Positions 20,160-27,495 of a DNA stretch of 64,000 nucleotides are shown in pieces; position 1 is the first letter of the stretch, and each line of letters opens with the position of its first letter. The position numbers were made by a program, and so were the translations under genes. The DNA is from Candidatus Hydrogenedens sp. (GTDB lineage: Bacteria > Hydrogenedentota > Hydrogenedentia > Hydrogenedentales > JAEUWI01): the NCBI GenBank assembly GCA_016125095.1, contig WGMK01000032.1:1-64000 (forward strand), written 5' to 3'. The notes under the pieces are model-generated. The model was given only the letters and a program-made list of their open reading frames with translations. It made no database searches and was not told where the DNA came from.

Positions 20160-21314
20160 TCACAGACCATTCTTAAGATTTCGGCATAACTCCGTGCCCT
20201 CTGTGCCTCCGTGGTGAAGCATGCTTAGCACTTCGCGGGCGGCGTTTTCGGAAGCGCCGCCGCCGCCGAGGCTGGCGCGGACGGCGGCCAGGTCTTCCAG
20301 CATGGCCGCGCGGCGGGGGGTGTCGCCGATGAGTTCGAGGGCGTCGGCGGCGATGGCCTTCGGTTTCATGGCGCCTTGCACGTATTCGGGCACGATGCCC
20401 TTGCCGGCGAGGATGTTGACGATGCCGATGTGCTTGATGTCGACCAATGCGCGCGCGAGCGCGTAGCTGAGCGGGCTGACGCGGTAGGCGATGATCATGG
20501 GCACGCCGAAGAGCGCGGTTTCGAGGGTGGCGGTGCCGCTGGCGACGAGGCAGAAGCGCGCGGCGTGGAGCACGTCGTACATGGTGCCGGGCATCACTTC
20601 GAGCGGAAAGTCTTTCGCGATGCCGCGGATCTGGTCCGCTCGCTTTTCGTTGGCGCACGGCGTGACAAAGCGGGCGTCGGGGTAGTGCTCCTGAATGCGC
20701 CGGGCCACGTCGAGCATAGGCGCCAGCAGTCGGCCGATTTCCTGCGCGCGGCTGCCGGGAAGAATGCCGATCACCGGGTCGCCCTCGAAGTCGCGCGAAG
20801 GTTCGAAGCCCTGGATATGATCGAGCAAGGGATGGCCTACATACGCAGCGTCCATGCCGATGGCCTGATAGAGCGGCTCCTCGAAGGGAAAGATGACCAT
20901 CATCTTCGTGCAGCATTTGGCGATGGTGTGGATGCGCTTTTTCTTCCAGGCCCACACCTGCGGGCTGATGTAGTAGATGACGGGGATGCCGCTGCCGTGC
21001 AGGGCCTGGGCAAGGCGGATGTTGAAGCCGGGATAGTCGATGAGCACCACGGCGTCGGGCGGATCGCGGCGGAGCGCGTCGCGGGTGTCGAGCAGCAGCC
21101 GCCGCATGCGCGGGAAGTGCTTCACCACCTCGGTGAACCCCATGATGCCCTCGCCCGCCAGGTCGTGGTGGAGCGTCATGCCGGCCGCCTGCATGCGGAG
21201 CCCGCCGAGGCCCTCGCATTGCACTTCGGGGTCGAGACGGCGGAGCGCGGCGACGAGTCCCGCGCCGTGGATGTCGCCCGACTCCTCGCCTGCTATCAGA
21301 TAGATGCGGCTCAA
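20160..21314 (-). CDS. lpxB: Lipid-A-disaccharide synthase
   Basis: 384 residues. GT19 enzyme that joins UDP-2,3-diacylglucosamine to lipid X to make the lipid A disaccharide. The N-terminus IYLIAGEESGDIHGA and the later YYISPQVWAWKKKRI and GILPGSRAQEI segments are signature LpxB stretches. The last 18 or so residues (HHGGTEGTELCRNLKNGL) do not belong to the family: they are translated from a copy of the dispersed repeat at 20189-20218, which replaced or extended the original 3' end. The core domain looks complete, so activity is probably kept. The start overlaps the upstream oxidoreductase stop by 4 bp. Confidence 0.95.
   Translation of the reverse strand: MSRIYLIAGEESGDIHGAGLVAALRRLDPEVQCEGLGGLRMQAAGMTLHHDLAGEGIMGFTEVVKHFPRMRRLLLDTRDALRRDPPDAVVLIDYPGFNIRLAQALHGSGIPVIYYISPQVWAWKKKRIHTIAKCCTKMMVIFPFEEPLYQAIGMDAAYVGHPLLDHIQGFEPSRDFEGDPVIGILPGSRAQEIGRLLAPMLDVARRIQEHYPDARFVTPCANEKRADQIRGIAKDFPLEVMPGTMYDVLHAARFCLVASGTATLETALFGVPMIIAYRVSPLSYALARALVDIKHIGIVNILAGKGIVPEYVQGAMKPKAIAADALELIGDTPRRAAMLEDLAAVRASLGGGGASENAAREVLSMLHHGGTEGTELCRNLKNGL
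20189..20218 (-). repeat. Dispersed repeat, copy 1 (inside the lpxB 3' end)
   Basis: On the minus strand the core CACCACGGAGGCACAGAGG is followed by GCACGGAG. The same core occurs at 23196-23214 (plus) and 23416-23398 (minus). This copy is read in frame as LHHGGTEGTE at the end of lpxB. Confidence 0.85.
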
Positions 21315-22291
21315 GCGCCGGCGTCTCCCGCGGGCTTGGGGCCGTGCTCCTCGATAAAGGCGAGGATATCACGCGCGAGACGCAGGGCGCGCACGCCGTC
21401 TTCGCCCGACACGACCGGGCGCGTGCCGGTTCGCACGCACTCGATAAAGGAAGCGAGTTCAAGCTTGAGCGGCTCGTCCTTCTTCACATCGAGCGGCTGA
21501 ATCTCGATGTGTTCCATCGGGTTCGCGCCCTCGGGAATCGCGCCGGGTTTCTTGCGATACACCACGACTTCCTGCGCGCTGTAGTCGGTGCTCACGTAGG
21601 CGTTGTCCTCGAAGATACGGATCTTGCGCATCTTCTCCAGGCTGACGCGACTGCTGGTGAGGTTGGCTACGCAGCCCGAGGCGAAGCGCAGGCGCACGTT
21701 GGCGATGTCTTCGCTCTCGCTGAACACGGGCACGCCGACCGCGTCGATGGAAACCACCTCAGACTGGGTGAGCGCGAAGACGATGTCGAGGTCGTGAATC
21801 ATAAGATCGAGCACGACGCTGACGTCGGTGCCGCGTCCGGGGAACGGGCTGAGGCGGTGGCACTCGATAAAGCGCGGATTGCGCAGCGACTCGGCCAGCG
21901 CCATCACCGCGCCGTTGAAGCGCTCGATGTGGCCCACCTGCAGCAGGAGTCCCTTAGCCTTCGCAGCGGCGACCATGGCCTCGGCTTCCGCAAGCGCGGG
22001 GGCGATGGGCTTTTCCACCAACACCGGCACGCCCGCCTCGAGGCATTCCATCACGACGGCATGGTGGCTGGTGGTCGGGGTGACCACGCTGACGGCATCG
22101 ATACCGCTGGCGAGAAGTTCGGCGGCCGTTGCATAGGCTGGCGCGCCGAAGTCGGCCTCCGCCTTCGCGCGGCGCCCGGGGTCGGAATCGGCCACGCCGG
22201 CCAGTTCGACGCCCTCGAGCGCGGCGTAATTGCGTGCGTGGTGATAGCCCAGGTGTCCGGCGCCGATGACGCCCGCGCGGATGGTGGTCAT
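21311..22291 (-). CDS. Gfo/Idh/MocA oxidoreductase between lpxA and lpxB
   Basis: 326 residues, cytoplasmic (no signal). The Rossmann motif VIGAGHLGYHHARN is at the N-terminus, with EKPIAPALAEAEAMV and QVGHIERFN further on. Position between lpxA and lpxB recalls GnnA, the UDP-GlcNAc 3-dehydrogenase that starts synthesis of 3-amino lipid A precursors, but the partner aminotransferase GnnB is not seen nearby. It could instead act on another nucleotide sugar. The ATG at 22291 has GAGGA 8 nt upstream; the longer upstream frame is not family-like. Its stop overlaps the lpxB start (ATGA), and lpxA ends 31 bp before it, so the three form one operon. Confidence 0.88.
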   Translation of the reverse strand: MTTIRAGVIGAGHLGYHHARNYAALEGVELAGVADSDPGRRAKAEADFGAPAYATAAELLASGIDAVSVVTPTTSHHAVVMECLEAGVPVLVEKPIAPALAEAEAMVAAAKAKGLLLQVGHIERFNGAVMALAESLRNPRFIECHRLSPFPGRGTDVSVVLDLMIHDLDIVFALTQSEVVSIDAVGVPVFSESEDIANVRLRFASGCVANLTSSRVSLEKMRKIRIFEDNAYVSTDYSAQEVVVYRKKPGAIPEGANPMEHIEIQPLDVKKDEPLKLELASFIECVRTGTRPVVSGEDGVRALRLARDILAFIEEHGPKPAGDAGA

Positions 22292-22322
22292 GAAAGTATC
22301 CTCGTGCGCGGCGCGGCGGATG

Positions 22323-23111
22323 TTACTTGGTGATGCCGCGCGCGCTCTTTGCGATGAAGTCGAGCAGGGTGGTGCGCTCCGGGCTGTCGGGCACATCGGC
22401 CTCGATGGCCGCCACGGCCTGGCGGGTGTTGAGCCCCGAGCGGTAGAGCAGCTTGTAGATGCGCCGGATGCGGCCGATGGCCTCGGCGTCGAGTCCGTTG
22501 CGCTGCAGGCCGACCAGGTTGGGGCCAAAGCAGCGCACGGGGTGGCCCTCGGTGATCATGAAGGGCAGGGCGTCCTTGTTCACGCGGGCCATGCCCCCGA
22601 TGAAGGCCATCCTGCCGATCGTGCAGAACTGGTGCACGCCGGTCAGGCCGCCGAGGATGGCGCGGTCGTGCACGGTGACATGGCCGGAGAGCGCGGCGCT
22701 GTTCGCCATGATGACGCCGCTGCCCACGTGGCAGTCGTGCCCGATGTGGCAGTTCGCCATGAGCAGGCAGCCGCTGCCGATGCGCGTTTCCTTTGTGCCG
22801 TCTTCGCCCGGGTACACGGTGCTCGAACTGATGGTCACGAATTCGCGGAAGGTGTTGTGGTCGCCGATGATGGTCTTGCCGTAGGCGCCCGGGACATGCT
22901 TGAGATCCTGCGGCAGCACGCCGATTTGCGTGCCGCTGAAGGTGGTGTTGTTCTTGCCCATGACCGTGCCGGCGCCGATGACGCCGTGCGGCCCGATGCG
23001 ACAGTTGTCTCCGATGCGGACACTTGCCTCGATGATGGCGTAGGGGCCGACTTCGACCCCGGCACCCAGTTCGGCGGAAGGATCGATGATGGCAGTGGGA
23101 TGAATACTCAT
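22323..23111 (-). CDS. lpxA: UDP-N-acetylglucosamine O-acyltransferase LpxA
   Basis: 262 residues, exactly the length of E. coli LpxA. Cytoplasmic trimer that starts lipid A synthesis by 3-acylating UDP-GlcNAc. The left-handed beta-helix hexapeptide repeats are clear (HPTAIIDPSAELG onward), and the catalytic His falls at residue 125 in HIGHDC. The C-terminal helical part follows after about residue 190. The Met of MSIHPTAI is the family start; the open frame extends further upstream into repeat DNA and is not coding. First gene of lpxA-oxidoreductase-lpxB. Confidence 0.96.
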   Translation of the reverse strand: MSIHPTAIIDPSAELGAGVEVGPYAIIEASVRIGDNCRIGPHGVIGAGTVMGKNNTTFSGTQIGVLPQDLKHVPGAYGKTIIGDHNTFREFVTISSSTVYPGEDGTKETRIGSGCLLMANCHIGHDCHVGSGVIMANSAALSGHVTVHDRAILGGLTGVHQFCTIGRMAFIGGMARVNKDALPFMITEGHPVRCFGPNLVGLQRNGLDAEAIGRIRRIYKLLYRSGLNTRQAVAAIEADVPDSPERTTLLDFIAKSARGITK

Positions 23112-23193
23112 GGCAGGGCGGCGGTCCTCGGAGGCTGTCAAGAAACGGGCGGTATGATCACCCATCGGGACGGGGCTACGCAAACCGGGAGTG

Positions 23194-23223
23194 TTCACCA
23201 CGGAGGCACAGAGGACACGGAGG
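23194..23223 (+). repeat. Dispersed repeat, copy 2
   Basis: Plus-strand copy TTCACCACGGAGGCACAGAGG followed by ACACGGAGG, matching copies 1 and 3 over at least 19 bp. It forms an inverted pair with copy 3. Confidence 0.85.
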
Positions 23224-23260
23224 GGGAGAAGGAAGCAAGAAGAAGAATGAAGATGGGAGC

Positions 23261-23340
23261 AAGGAGAAAGGGGAAGGGGGAAGGGGGAAGGGGGAAGGGG
23301 GAAGGGACAAGGGAGAAGGGAGAAGGGAGAAGGGAGGGGG
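23261..23340 (+). repeat. Polypurine microsatellite (GGGGGAA / GGGAGAA units)
   Basis: Nearly 80 bases of only A and G apart from one C at 23308. About four GGGGGAA heptamers (from about 23271) are followed by about three GGGAGAA heptamers and a G-run. Slipped-strand length change is expected; G-quadruplex or triplex formation is possible. Confidence 0.9.
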
Positions 23341-23389
23341 ACGGCGCCAATGCAATACGCTGGAAATCGAGGATGCTTCGGCTGAAATA

Positions 23390-23416
23390 CTCTGTGTCCT
23401 CTGTGCCTCCGTGGTG
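23390..23416 (-). repeat. Dispersed repeat, copy 3
   Basis: On the minus strand CACCACGGAGGCACAGAGG is followed by ACACAGAG, immediately downstream of the alr stop codon. Inverted relative to copy 2, 166 bp away. Confidence 0.85.
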
Positions 23417-23425
23417 CGTATTCTC

Positions 23426-24583
23426 TTACGCGCCGGTGTAGATGCGGGGGGCGCGTTCGCCTATGCCGGTGAGGATCTCGTAGGGGATCGTGTTGGCGTG
23501 CGCGGCGAGTTCTTCGGCGGTGATCTGTTCGTTGCCGTCGGCGCCGAGAAGCACGGCGATGTCGCCGGTTTTTACGGGCGGGGCGTGGGTGATATCCACG
23601 ACGGTCTGGTCCATGCAGACGCTGCCGCGCACGGGACAGCGGGTGCCGTGGATGAGCACATGCGCGCGGTTGGAGAGGCGGTGCTGGTAGCCGTCGGCGT
23701 AGCCCACCGCAAGGATGGCGGCCTTCATGTGCTCGGTGGCCGTGAAGGTGCGGCCATAGCTGATGCTTGCGCCCGGCTCGAATTCGCGCACCTGGGTCAC
23801 GCGGGTTTCCCAGCGCATGACAGGCTTGAGCGGGCAGTCGGCGGGCCGCTCCGGGTTGGGCCAGGCGCCGTAGGTCATCAAACCCGCACGCACCATGTCG
23901 AGCGCGAACTGCGGGTAGTTCACGACGCCGGGGCTATTGCAGCAGTGGGCCATTTCGTAGGGTATGCCCTCGCGCTCCAGCTGGCGCAGCAGGGTGCGGA
24001 AGGCCTTGAACTGGTTCTGGGTGAACTCGTCGTCCAGCCGGTCGGCCGTGGGGAAATGCGTGCAGATGCCCTCGATGTCGATGTGGCTGATGCGTGTGAG
24101 GAACTGGATGTCGGTGACAGCGGTGCCGAGGTCGAAGCCCTGGCGGCCCATGCCGGAATCAATCTGGCAGTGTACCTTCACGATGCGGTTCATGCGCTGG
24201 GCGATGCGCCCGAGCTGCTCTGCGGTGGAAACATCCGCCACGACCAGCGTCAGGCCGAATTCGGCCACGGCCTCGAGCGCGTCGGCGGCGGGTTGAAACA
24301 GCACCACGACCGGCGCGGCGATTCCGGCGTTGCGGAGCGCGATGCCTTCCTCGATGGTGGCGACGCCGAGCATCTTTGCGCCCGTGGCGAGGGCCTTGTG
24401 CGCCATGGGCACCAGGCCGTGTCCGTAGGCGTTCGCCTTGATCACGGCCATGATGGCCGGGCCGGGCCCGATGTACTTCCGCACCACCTGGAGGTTGTGG
24501 GCGTAGGCGTGGAGATCCACGATGGCGCGCGAGGGCGCCAGCTCGGGACGCGACAGGGCTTCGGCCAGGTTAGAGGTTGTCAA
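23426..24583 (-). CDS. alr: Alanine racemase
   Basis: 385 residues. PLP enzyme that makes D-alanine for peptidoglycan. The PLP lysine is Lys49 in AVIKANAYGHG, and the C-terminal catalytic Tyr region appears as ISYGRTF with VGYADGY and VCMDQTVVDIT following. Length and domain order (TIM barrel, then beta domain) are typical. The N-terminus overlaps the pgsA stop by 14 bp, so it is cotranscribed with pgsA. It ends just before repeat copy 3. Confidence 0.97.
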   Translation of the reverse strand: MTTSNLAEALSRPELAPSRAIVDLHAYAHNLQVVRKYIGPGPAIMAVIKANAYGHGLVPMAHKALATGAKMLGVATIEEGIALRNAGIAAPVVVLFQPAADALEAVAEFGLTLVVADVSTAEQLGRIAQRMNRIVKVHCQIDSGMGRQGFDLGTAVTDIQFLTRISHIDIEGICTHFPTADRLDDEFTQNQFKAFRTLLRQLEREGIPYEMAHCCNSPGVVNYPQFALDMVRAGLMTYGAWPNPERPADCPLKPVMRWETRVTQVREFEPGASISYGRTFTATEHMKAAILAVGYADGYQHRLSNRAHVLIHGTRCPVRGSVCMDQTVVDITHAPPVKTGDIAVLLGADGNEQITAEELAAHANTIPYEILTGIGERAPRIYTGA

Positions 24584-25181
24584 GGTGCAGCTTGCTCCAA
24601 TTCACGCGGGCGAACTCGATGCCGGAATACACCGTGACCGCAGTCACCGCGAGGATTCCGCCCAAGGAAGACCATCCCGTGAAGCGCATCAGAGTTTCCT
24701 GGGTGCAGGGCAAGGCCTCCGCGATGGAGGGGTACGCCTCCACGCCCTCGACCAGCACGACGACCGCCATGAACACGACGACGTAGGCGATTTGCAGCAC
24801 GGTCTTGGTCTTTCCCGAATGGATGGCGGCGAGCACTTCGCCCTCGGAAGCGGCGAGGCTGCGCATGCCGGTCACCACGAACTCGCGCGACAGGATGACC
24901 ACGATGGTCCATCCCGGTATCCACAAGTACGGTATGGGCATCATCATGACGAAGGCCGCGACCATGAGGATCTTGTCGGCGAGGGGATCCATCAGCTTGC
25001 CGAAATTGGTGACGAGTCCGCGGGCCCGCGCGATGTTGCCATCGAGGTAGTCGGTGATGGCGGCGGCGATGAACATCAGCAAGGCGCCGACGGCGGGCCA
25101 CAGGCCCTCGAACGACATGAGGGCCATATAGAGCAGCGCCATGATGCAGCGCACGACCGTAAGCTGATTGGGAAGGTTCAT
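24570..25181 (-). CDS. pgsA: CDP-diacylglycerol-glycerol-3-phosphate 3-phosphatidyltransferase
   Basis: 203 residues, slightly longer than E. coli PgsA. Integral membrane enzyme that makes phosphatidylglycerol phosphate. The CDP-alcohol phosphatidyltransferase signature D-x2-DG-x2-AR-x8-G-x3-D-x3-D is complete in the DYLDGNIARARGL to MDPLADK region (about residues 44-70). Several hydrophobic helices follow. The start MNLPNQLTVVR matches the family N-terminus. It lies 40 bp after the LysM/GH3-like gene and overlaps alr. Confidence 0.95.
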   Translation of the reverse strand: MNLPNQLTVVRCIMALLYMALMSFEGLWPAVGALLMFIAAAITDYLDGNIARARGLVTNFGKLMDPLADKILMVAAFVMMMPIPYLWIPGWTIVVILSREFVVTGMRSLAASEGEVLAAIHSGKTKTVLQIAYVVVFMAVVVLVEGVEAYPSIAEALPCTQETLMRFTGWSSLGGILAVTAVTVYSGIEFARVNWSKLHLDNL

Positions 25182-25221
25182 TGCGGGATTGTAGCAGACT
25201 GCCGCTTGGCGGTCGTGAGGC

Positions 25222-27186
25222 CTACTCCGGTTTCTCCGGCACTTTCAGTTTCTGCCCGAGAAAAACGTGATTGGCGTCTTTAAGATTGTTGAGATGCACG
25301 AGGAACTCGGTGGTGGTCTTGTGCTCGAGGGCAATCCGATGCAGGTTGTCGCCCTGCCCGACGATGTAGGTGGTCTGGGGCCGCGAGGCGTCCTTGAACA
25401 CCGGTGCTTCGGGGGCGGCCTCCGGGGTCTCGGGTGCGTCTTCGACCTCGGCCGGGGCGGTATCAAGCGTGTCTGCCCCTTCTGCTGCTGTATCGCCTTC
25501 CGCCTTGTCGGCGTCGTCGGGGGGGGCCGCTTCTTCGGCAGGGGCGACTGGCGCGGGGGTGTCGGCAGTCACTTCGCCTTCGGCCGCAGCCGGAGGCGTT
25601 TCCTCGGGCATGGCCTCGGCGTCCGGCGCTTCGGGCGCAGCTTCCTCCGTGGCGGGGGCTTCGGGCACTGCGTCCGTGCTGGCTTCCTCGGCGGGCGCTT
25701 CCGGAGTCTCGGCCGGGGGGGCCTCTTCGACCTCGGGCACGGTGCCCTCCGGGAGATAGATGTTCAGCTTCGCGCCGGGGGAGACCTGCGAGCGATACAG
25801 CCCGTTCCAATCCTTGATATCGGCCACGGAGACGTTATTGCGCACGGCGATGGCCAGCAGCGTGTCGCCTTCTCGAACCTCGTAGCGCAGGATGTCGGTG
25901 CCTTCCGGCTGGGGCGCGGGCCGTGGGGATTGGGCGCGCATCGCGAAATCGGCCAGGCGCACCTGCCAGGCATCGAGCCGGGTCTTGCTGGCGGCCAGCA
26001 CATCGGCGTCCAGTCCGCCCGCGCCCACCATCGCGATGGTTGCCGCGCAGATGCGACGGAGCGTGGTGCGGTCGGCGCCAGCGAGCAGCACAGCGTCGCA
26101 CCCGGCGCCGAGCGCCTGCGCGAAGGATTCCTCGATGGGCTCGCCGCGCTGTTCGGCGAGCGCGCTGATGTCGTCGCAGAGAATGACGCCACCGAAGCCG
26201 CGTTTGTCGCGCAGGAAGGCTTGCACGAGACGCGGAGACATGGTGGCGGGCCGGTCGGGGAAGTTCGTTTCGTAGCCGGGCGCGGCGACGTGGTGCACCA
26301 GAATACCCGGCGCATTGAAGCCGGCTTCGGTGCTGAAGGGGAGCAACAGGGTGGAGAGGACCCGCAGGTCGGTCTCGGCAACGCGCCAGAGCGCGCCGTC
26401 CTCTGCGGCGATGTTGAGCCAGGGGTAGCCCCAGGCCACCGGGAGCAGGCCTTCCGCCTCGATGCCGGCGCAGTACGCGGCGCCCCGCTGACCGACACCC
26501 TCGGCGTCGAGGCCGAGTGCGGCATCGCGCAGGCCGGCGGCGGTGCGGGTCTTGTCCAGCGGCAGCAGCGGCGGGGCAAGCATCACCTCGATACCGTGCG
26601 CGCGCGCCTCGGCGCCGGCCTCCATGCCCGCGTCGGTCAGCGCTTCCTCGCCTTCGCCGCCCAGCAGCGCGAAGGTAAGCGGCGCATTGTCGGCCCAGGG
26701 ATTCACCAGGCCAGCGGAACCAAGGCCCACAATGATGGGCGGGCTGCCGGGCTCGGGCGTGCCGCCTGCCGCCCGCTTGATGCTGGCGATCCAGGCTTTA
26801 TACTCGGCCGCAGGTACGCTAGGCTGCGGCGTGACCACCACGCCGCCCGGCCGGAACGCGCCGAGCATCTCGATGGTTTCATCGGAAAGCGGGCCATACT
26901 CGATGCCGACAAAGAGGTGCCGCGCGGGCCAGAGACCGTTCAAGTCCGCCAGTTCGTCGGCAGGGGTTTCCGGATAGGCAAGCGGTTCCGTCGGCTCGGC
27001 GGGTTCTGTTTCCGCGGCGGCCCCGGCCTCCGGCGCCTGGTTCTTGCCCAGCAGCTCGATGTAGGCCTCGTGCAGGGCGAAGCCGACGCCCATACCGAGC
27101 AGAAAGGTAATGACGAGGGTACCGGTGCGGCTGCGGGGCTTGGGCGGCGGCGGTGTCGGGGCTATGTGTTCGGGCGGATTGCTCAT
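25222..27186 (-). CDS. Membrane-anchored GH3-like protein with two LysM domains
   Basis: 654 residues. One N-terminal membrane helix (about 22-39) is followed by a barrel resembling the N-terminal domain of GH3 beta-N-acetylglucosaminidases such as NagZ (about 75-410), a first LysM domain (about 432-480), an Ala/Pro/Glu-rich linker of about 120 residues and a second LysM domain at the C-terminus (about 605-652). The GH3 nucleophile region is recognisable as GVILCDDIS (Asp338/339). The KHFPGHG loop that supplies the His/Asp dyad in NagZ is not seen; the corresponding stretch seems to read WGYPWLN. It may therefore bind peptidoglycan without hydrolysing it. I chose the ATG at 27186 over an upstream GTG at 27240 by position of the helix; the Shine-Dalgarno is weak. 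It leads the pgsA-alr-lpxA cluster. Confidence 0.75.
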   Translation of the reverse strand: MSNPPEHIAPTPPPPKPRSRTGTLVITFLLGMGVGFALHEAYIELLGKNQAPEAGAAAETEPAEPTEPLAYPETPADELADLNGLWPARHLFVGIEYGPLSDETIEMLGAFRPGGVVVTPQPSVPAAEYKAWIASIKRAAGGTPEPGSPPIIVGLGSAGLVNPWADNAPLTFALLGGEGEEALTDAGMEAGAEARAHGIEVMLAPPLLPLDKTRTAAGLRDAALGLDAEGVGQRGAAYCAGIEAEGLLPVAWGYPWLNIAAEDGALWRVAETDLRVLSTLLLPFSTEAGFNAPGILVHHVAAPGYETNFPDRPATMSPRLVQAFLRDKRGFGGVILCDDISALAEQRGEPIEESFAQALGAGCDAVLLAGADRTTLRRICAATIAMVGAGGLDADVLAASKTRLDAWQVRLADFAMRAQSPRPAPQPEGTDILRYEVREGDTLLAIAVRNNVSVADIKDWNGLYRSQVSPGAKLNIYLPEGTVPEVEEAPPAETPEAPAEEASTDAVPEAPATEEAAPEAPDAEAMPEETPPAAAEGEVTADTPAPVAPAEEAAPPDDADKAEGDTAAEGADTLDTAPAEVEDAPETPEAAPEAPVFKDASRPQTTYIVGQGDNLHRIALEHKTTTEFLVHLNNLKDANHVFLGQKLKVPEKPE

Positions 27187-27295
27187 AGGTATCGCGGCAG
27201 GGCCTCGTTCTCCCGGTTCGGCGCGTGGAGAATATAGCACCTCGGATGGGGGCTGCCCAAACGCGCGAGGGGGTAAATCGCGCCGGTGGCACTAT

Positions 27296-27323
27296 TTGAC
27301 ATCGTGCGGCGGGGCGGGATAGT
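27296..27323 (+). promoter_or_regulatory. Sigma70-type promoter of purA
   Basis: A perfect -35 box TTGACA (27296-27301), 16-bp spacer and -10-like GATAGT (27318-27323). A start near 27330 would give a leader of about 165 nt. Confidence 0.6.
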
Positions 27324-27409
27324 CTGCCTGCATCTGATTCTTGTTCCCTTTTCAGGAGGGGGCGGACCCACCGGGCTTACGCATCTTTTTCGACACGTTG
27401 CCCCAACTC

Positions 27410-27443
27410 CCAAACGCGAATCCGTACGGGCGTGTGCGTTTGG
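27410..27443 (+). promoter_or_regulatory. Hairpin in the purA leader
   Basis: Perfect 8-bp stem CCAAACGC / GCGTTTGG (27410-27417 with 27436-27443) closing an 18-nt loop that itself contains the palindrome CCGTACGG. It does not match a purine riboswitch that I can recognise, and no T-run follows. Confidence 0.4.
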
Positions 27444-27495
27444 CTGTCCCGCCCCGTCTCCTGCGGCACTTGGCTTGAAGAGCGGAAACTCCGTC

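Larger units (their letters stand above)
23112..23425. other. Repeat-filled spacer between alr and lpxA
   Basis: 314 bp without a gene. It holds two copies of the dispersed repeat in opposite orientation and, between them, a long purine-rich microsatellite on the plus strand. The lpxA promoter, if separate from that of alr, is not obvious. Confidence 0.7.
27187..27495. other. Divergent control region between the LysM gene and purA
   Basis: 309 bp without a gene. It holds the purA promoter and a long purA leader with an 8-bp-stem hairpin. A plus-strand frame runs through it into purA but has no family resemblance. Confidence 0.6.

Noticed and set aside
25267..27237. 656-codon plus-strand open frame
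   Set aside because: Antisense to the GH3/LysM gene; composition is low-complexity Gly/Arg/His with no domain.
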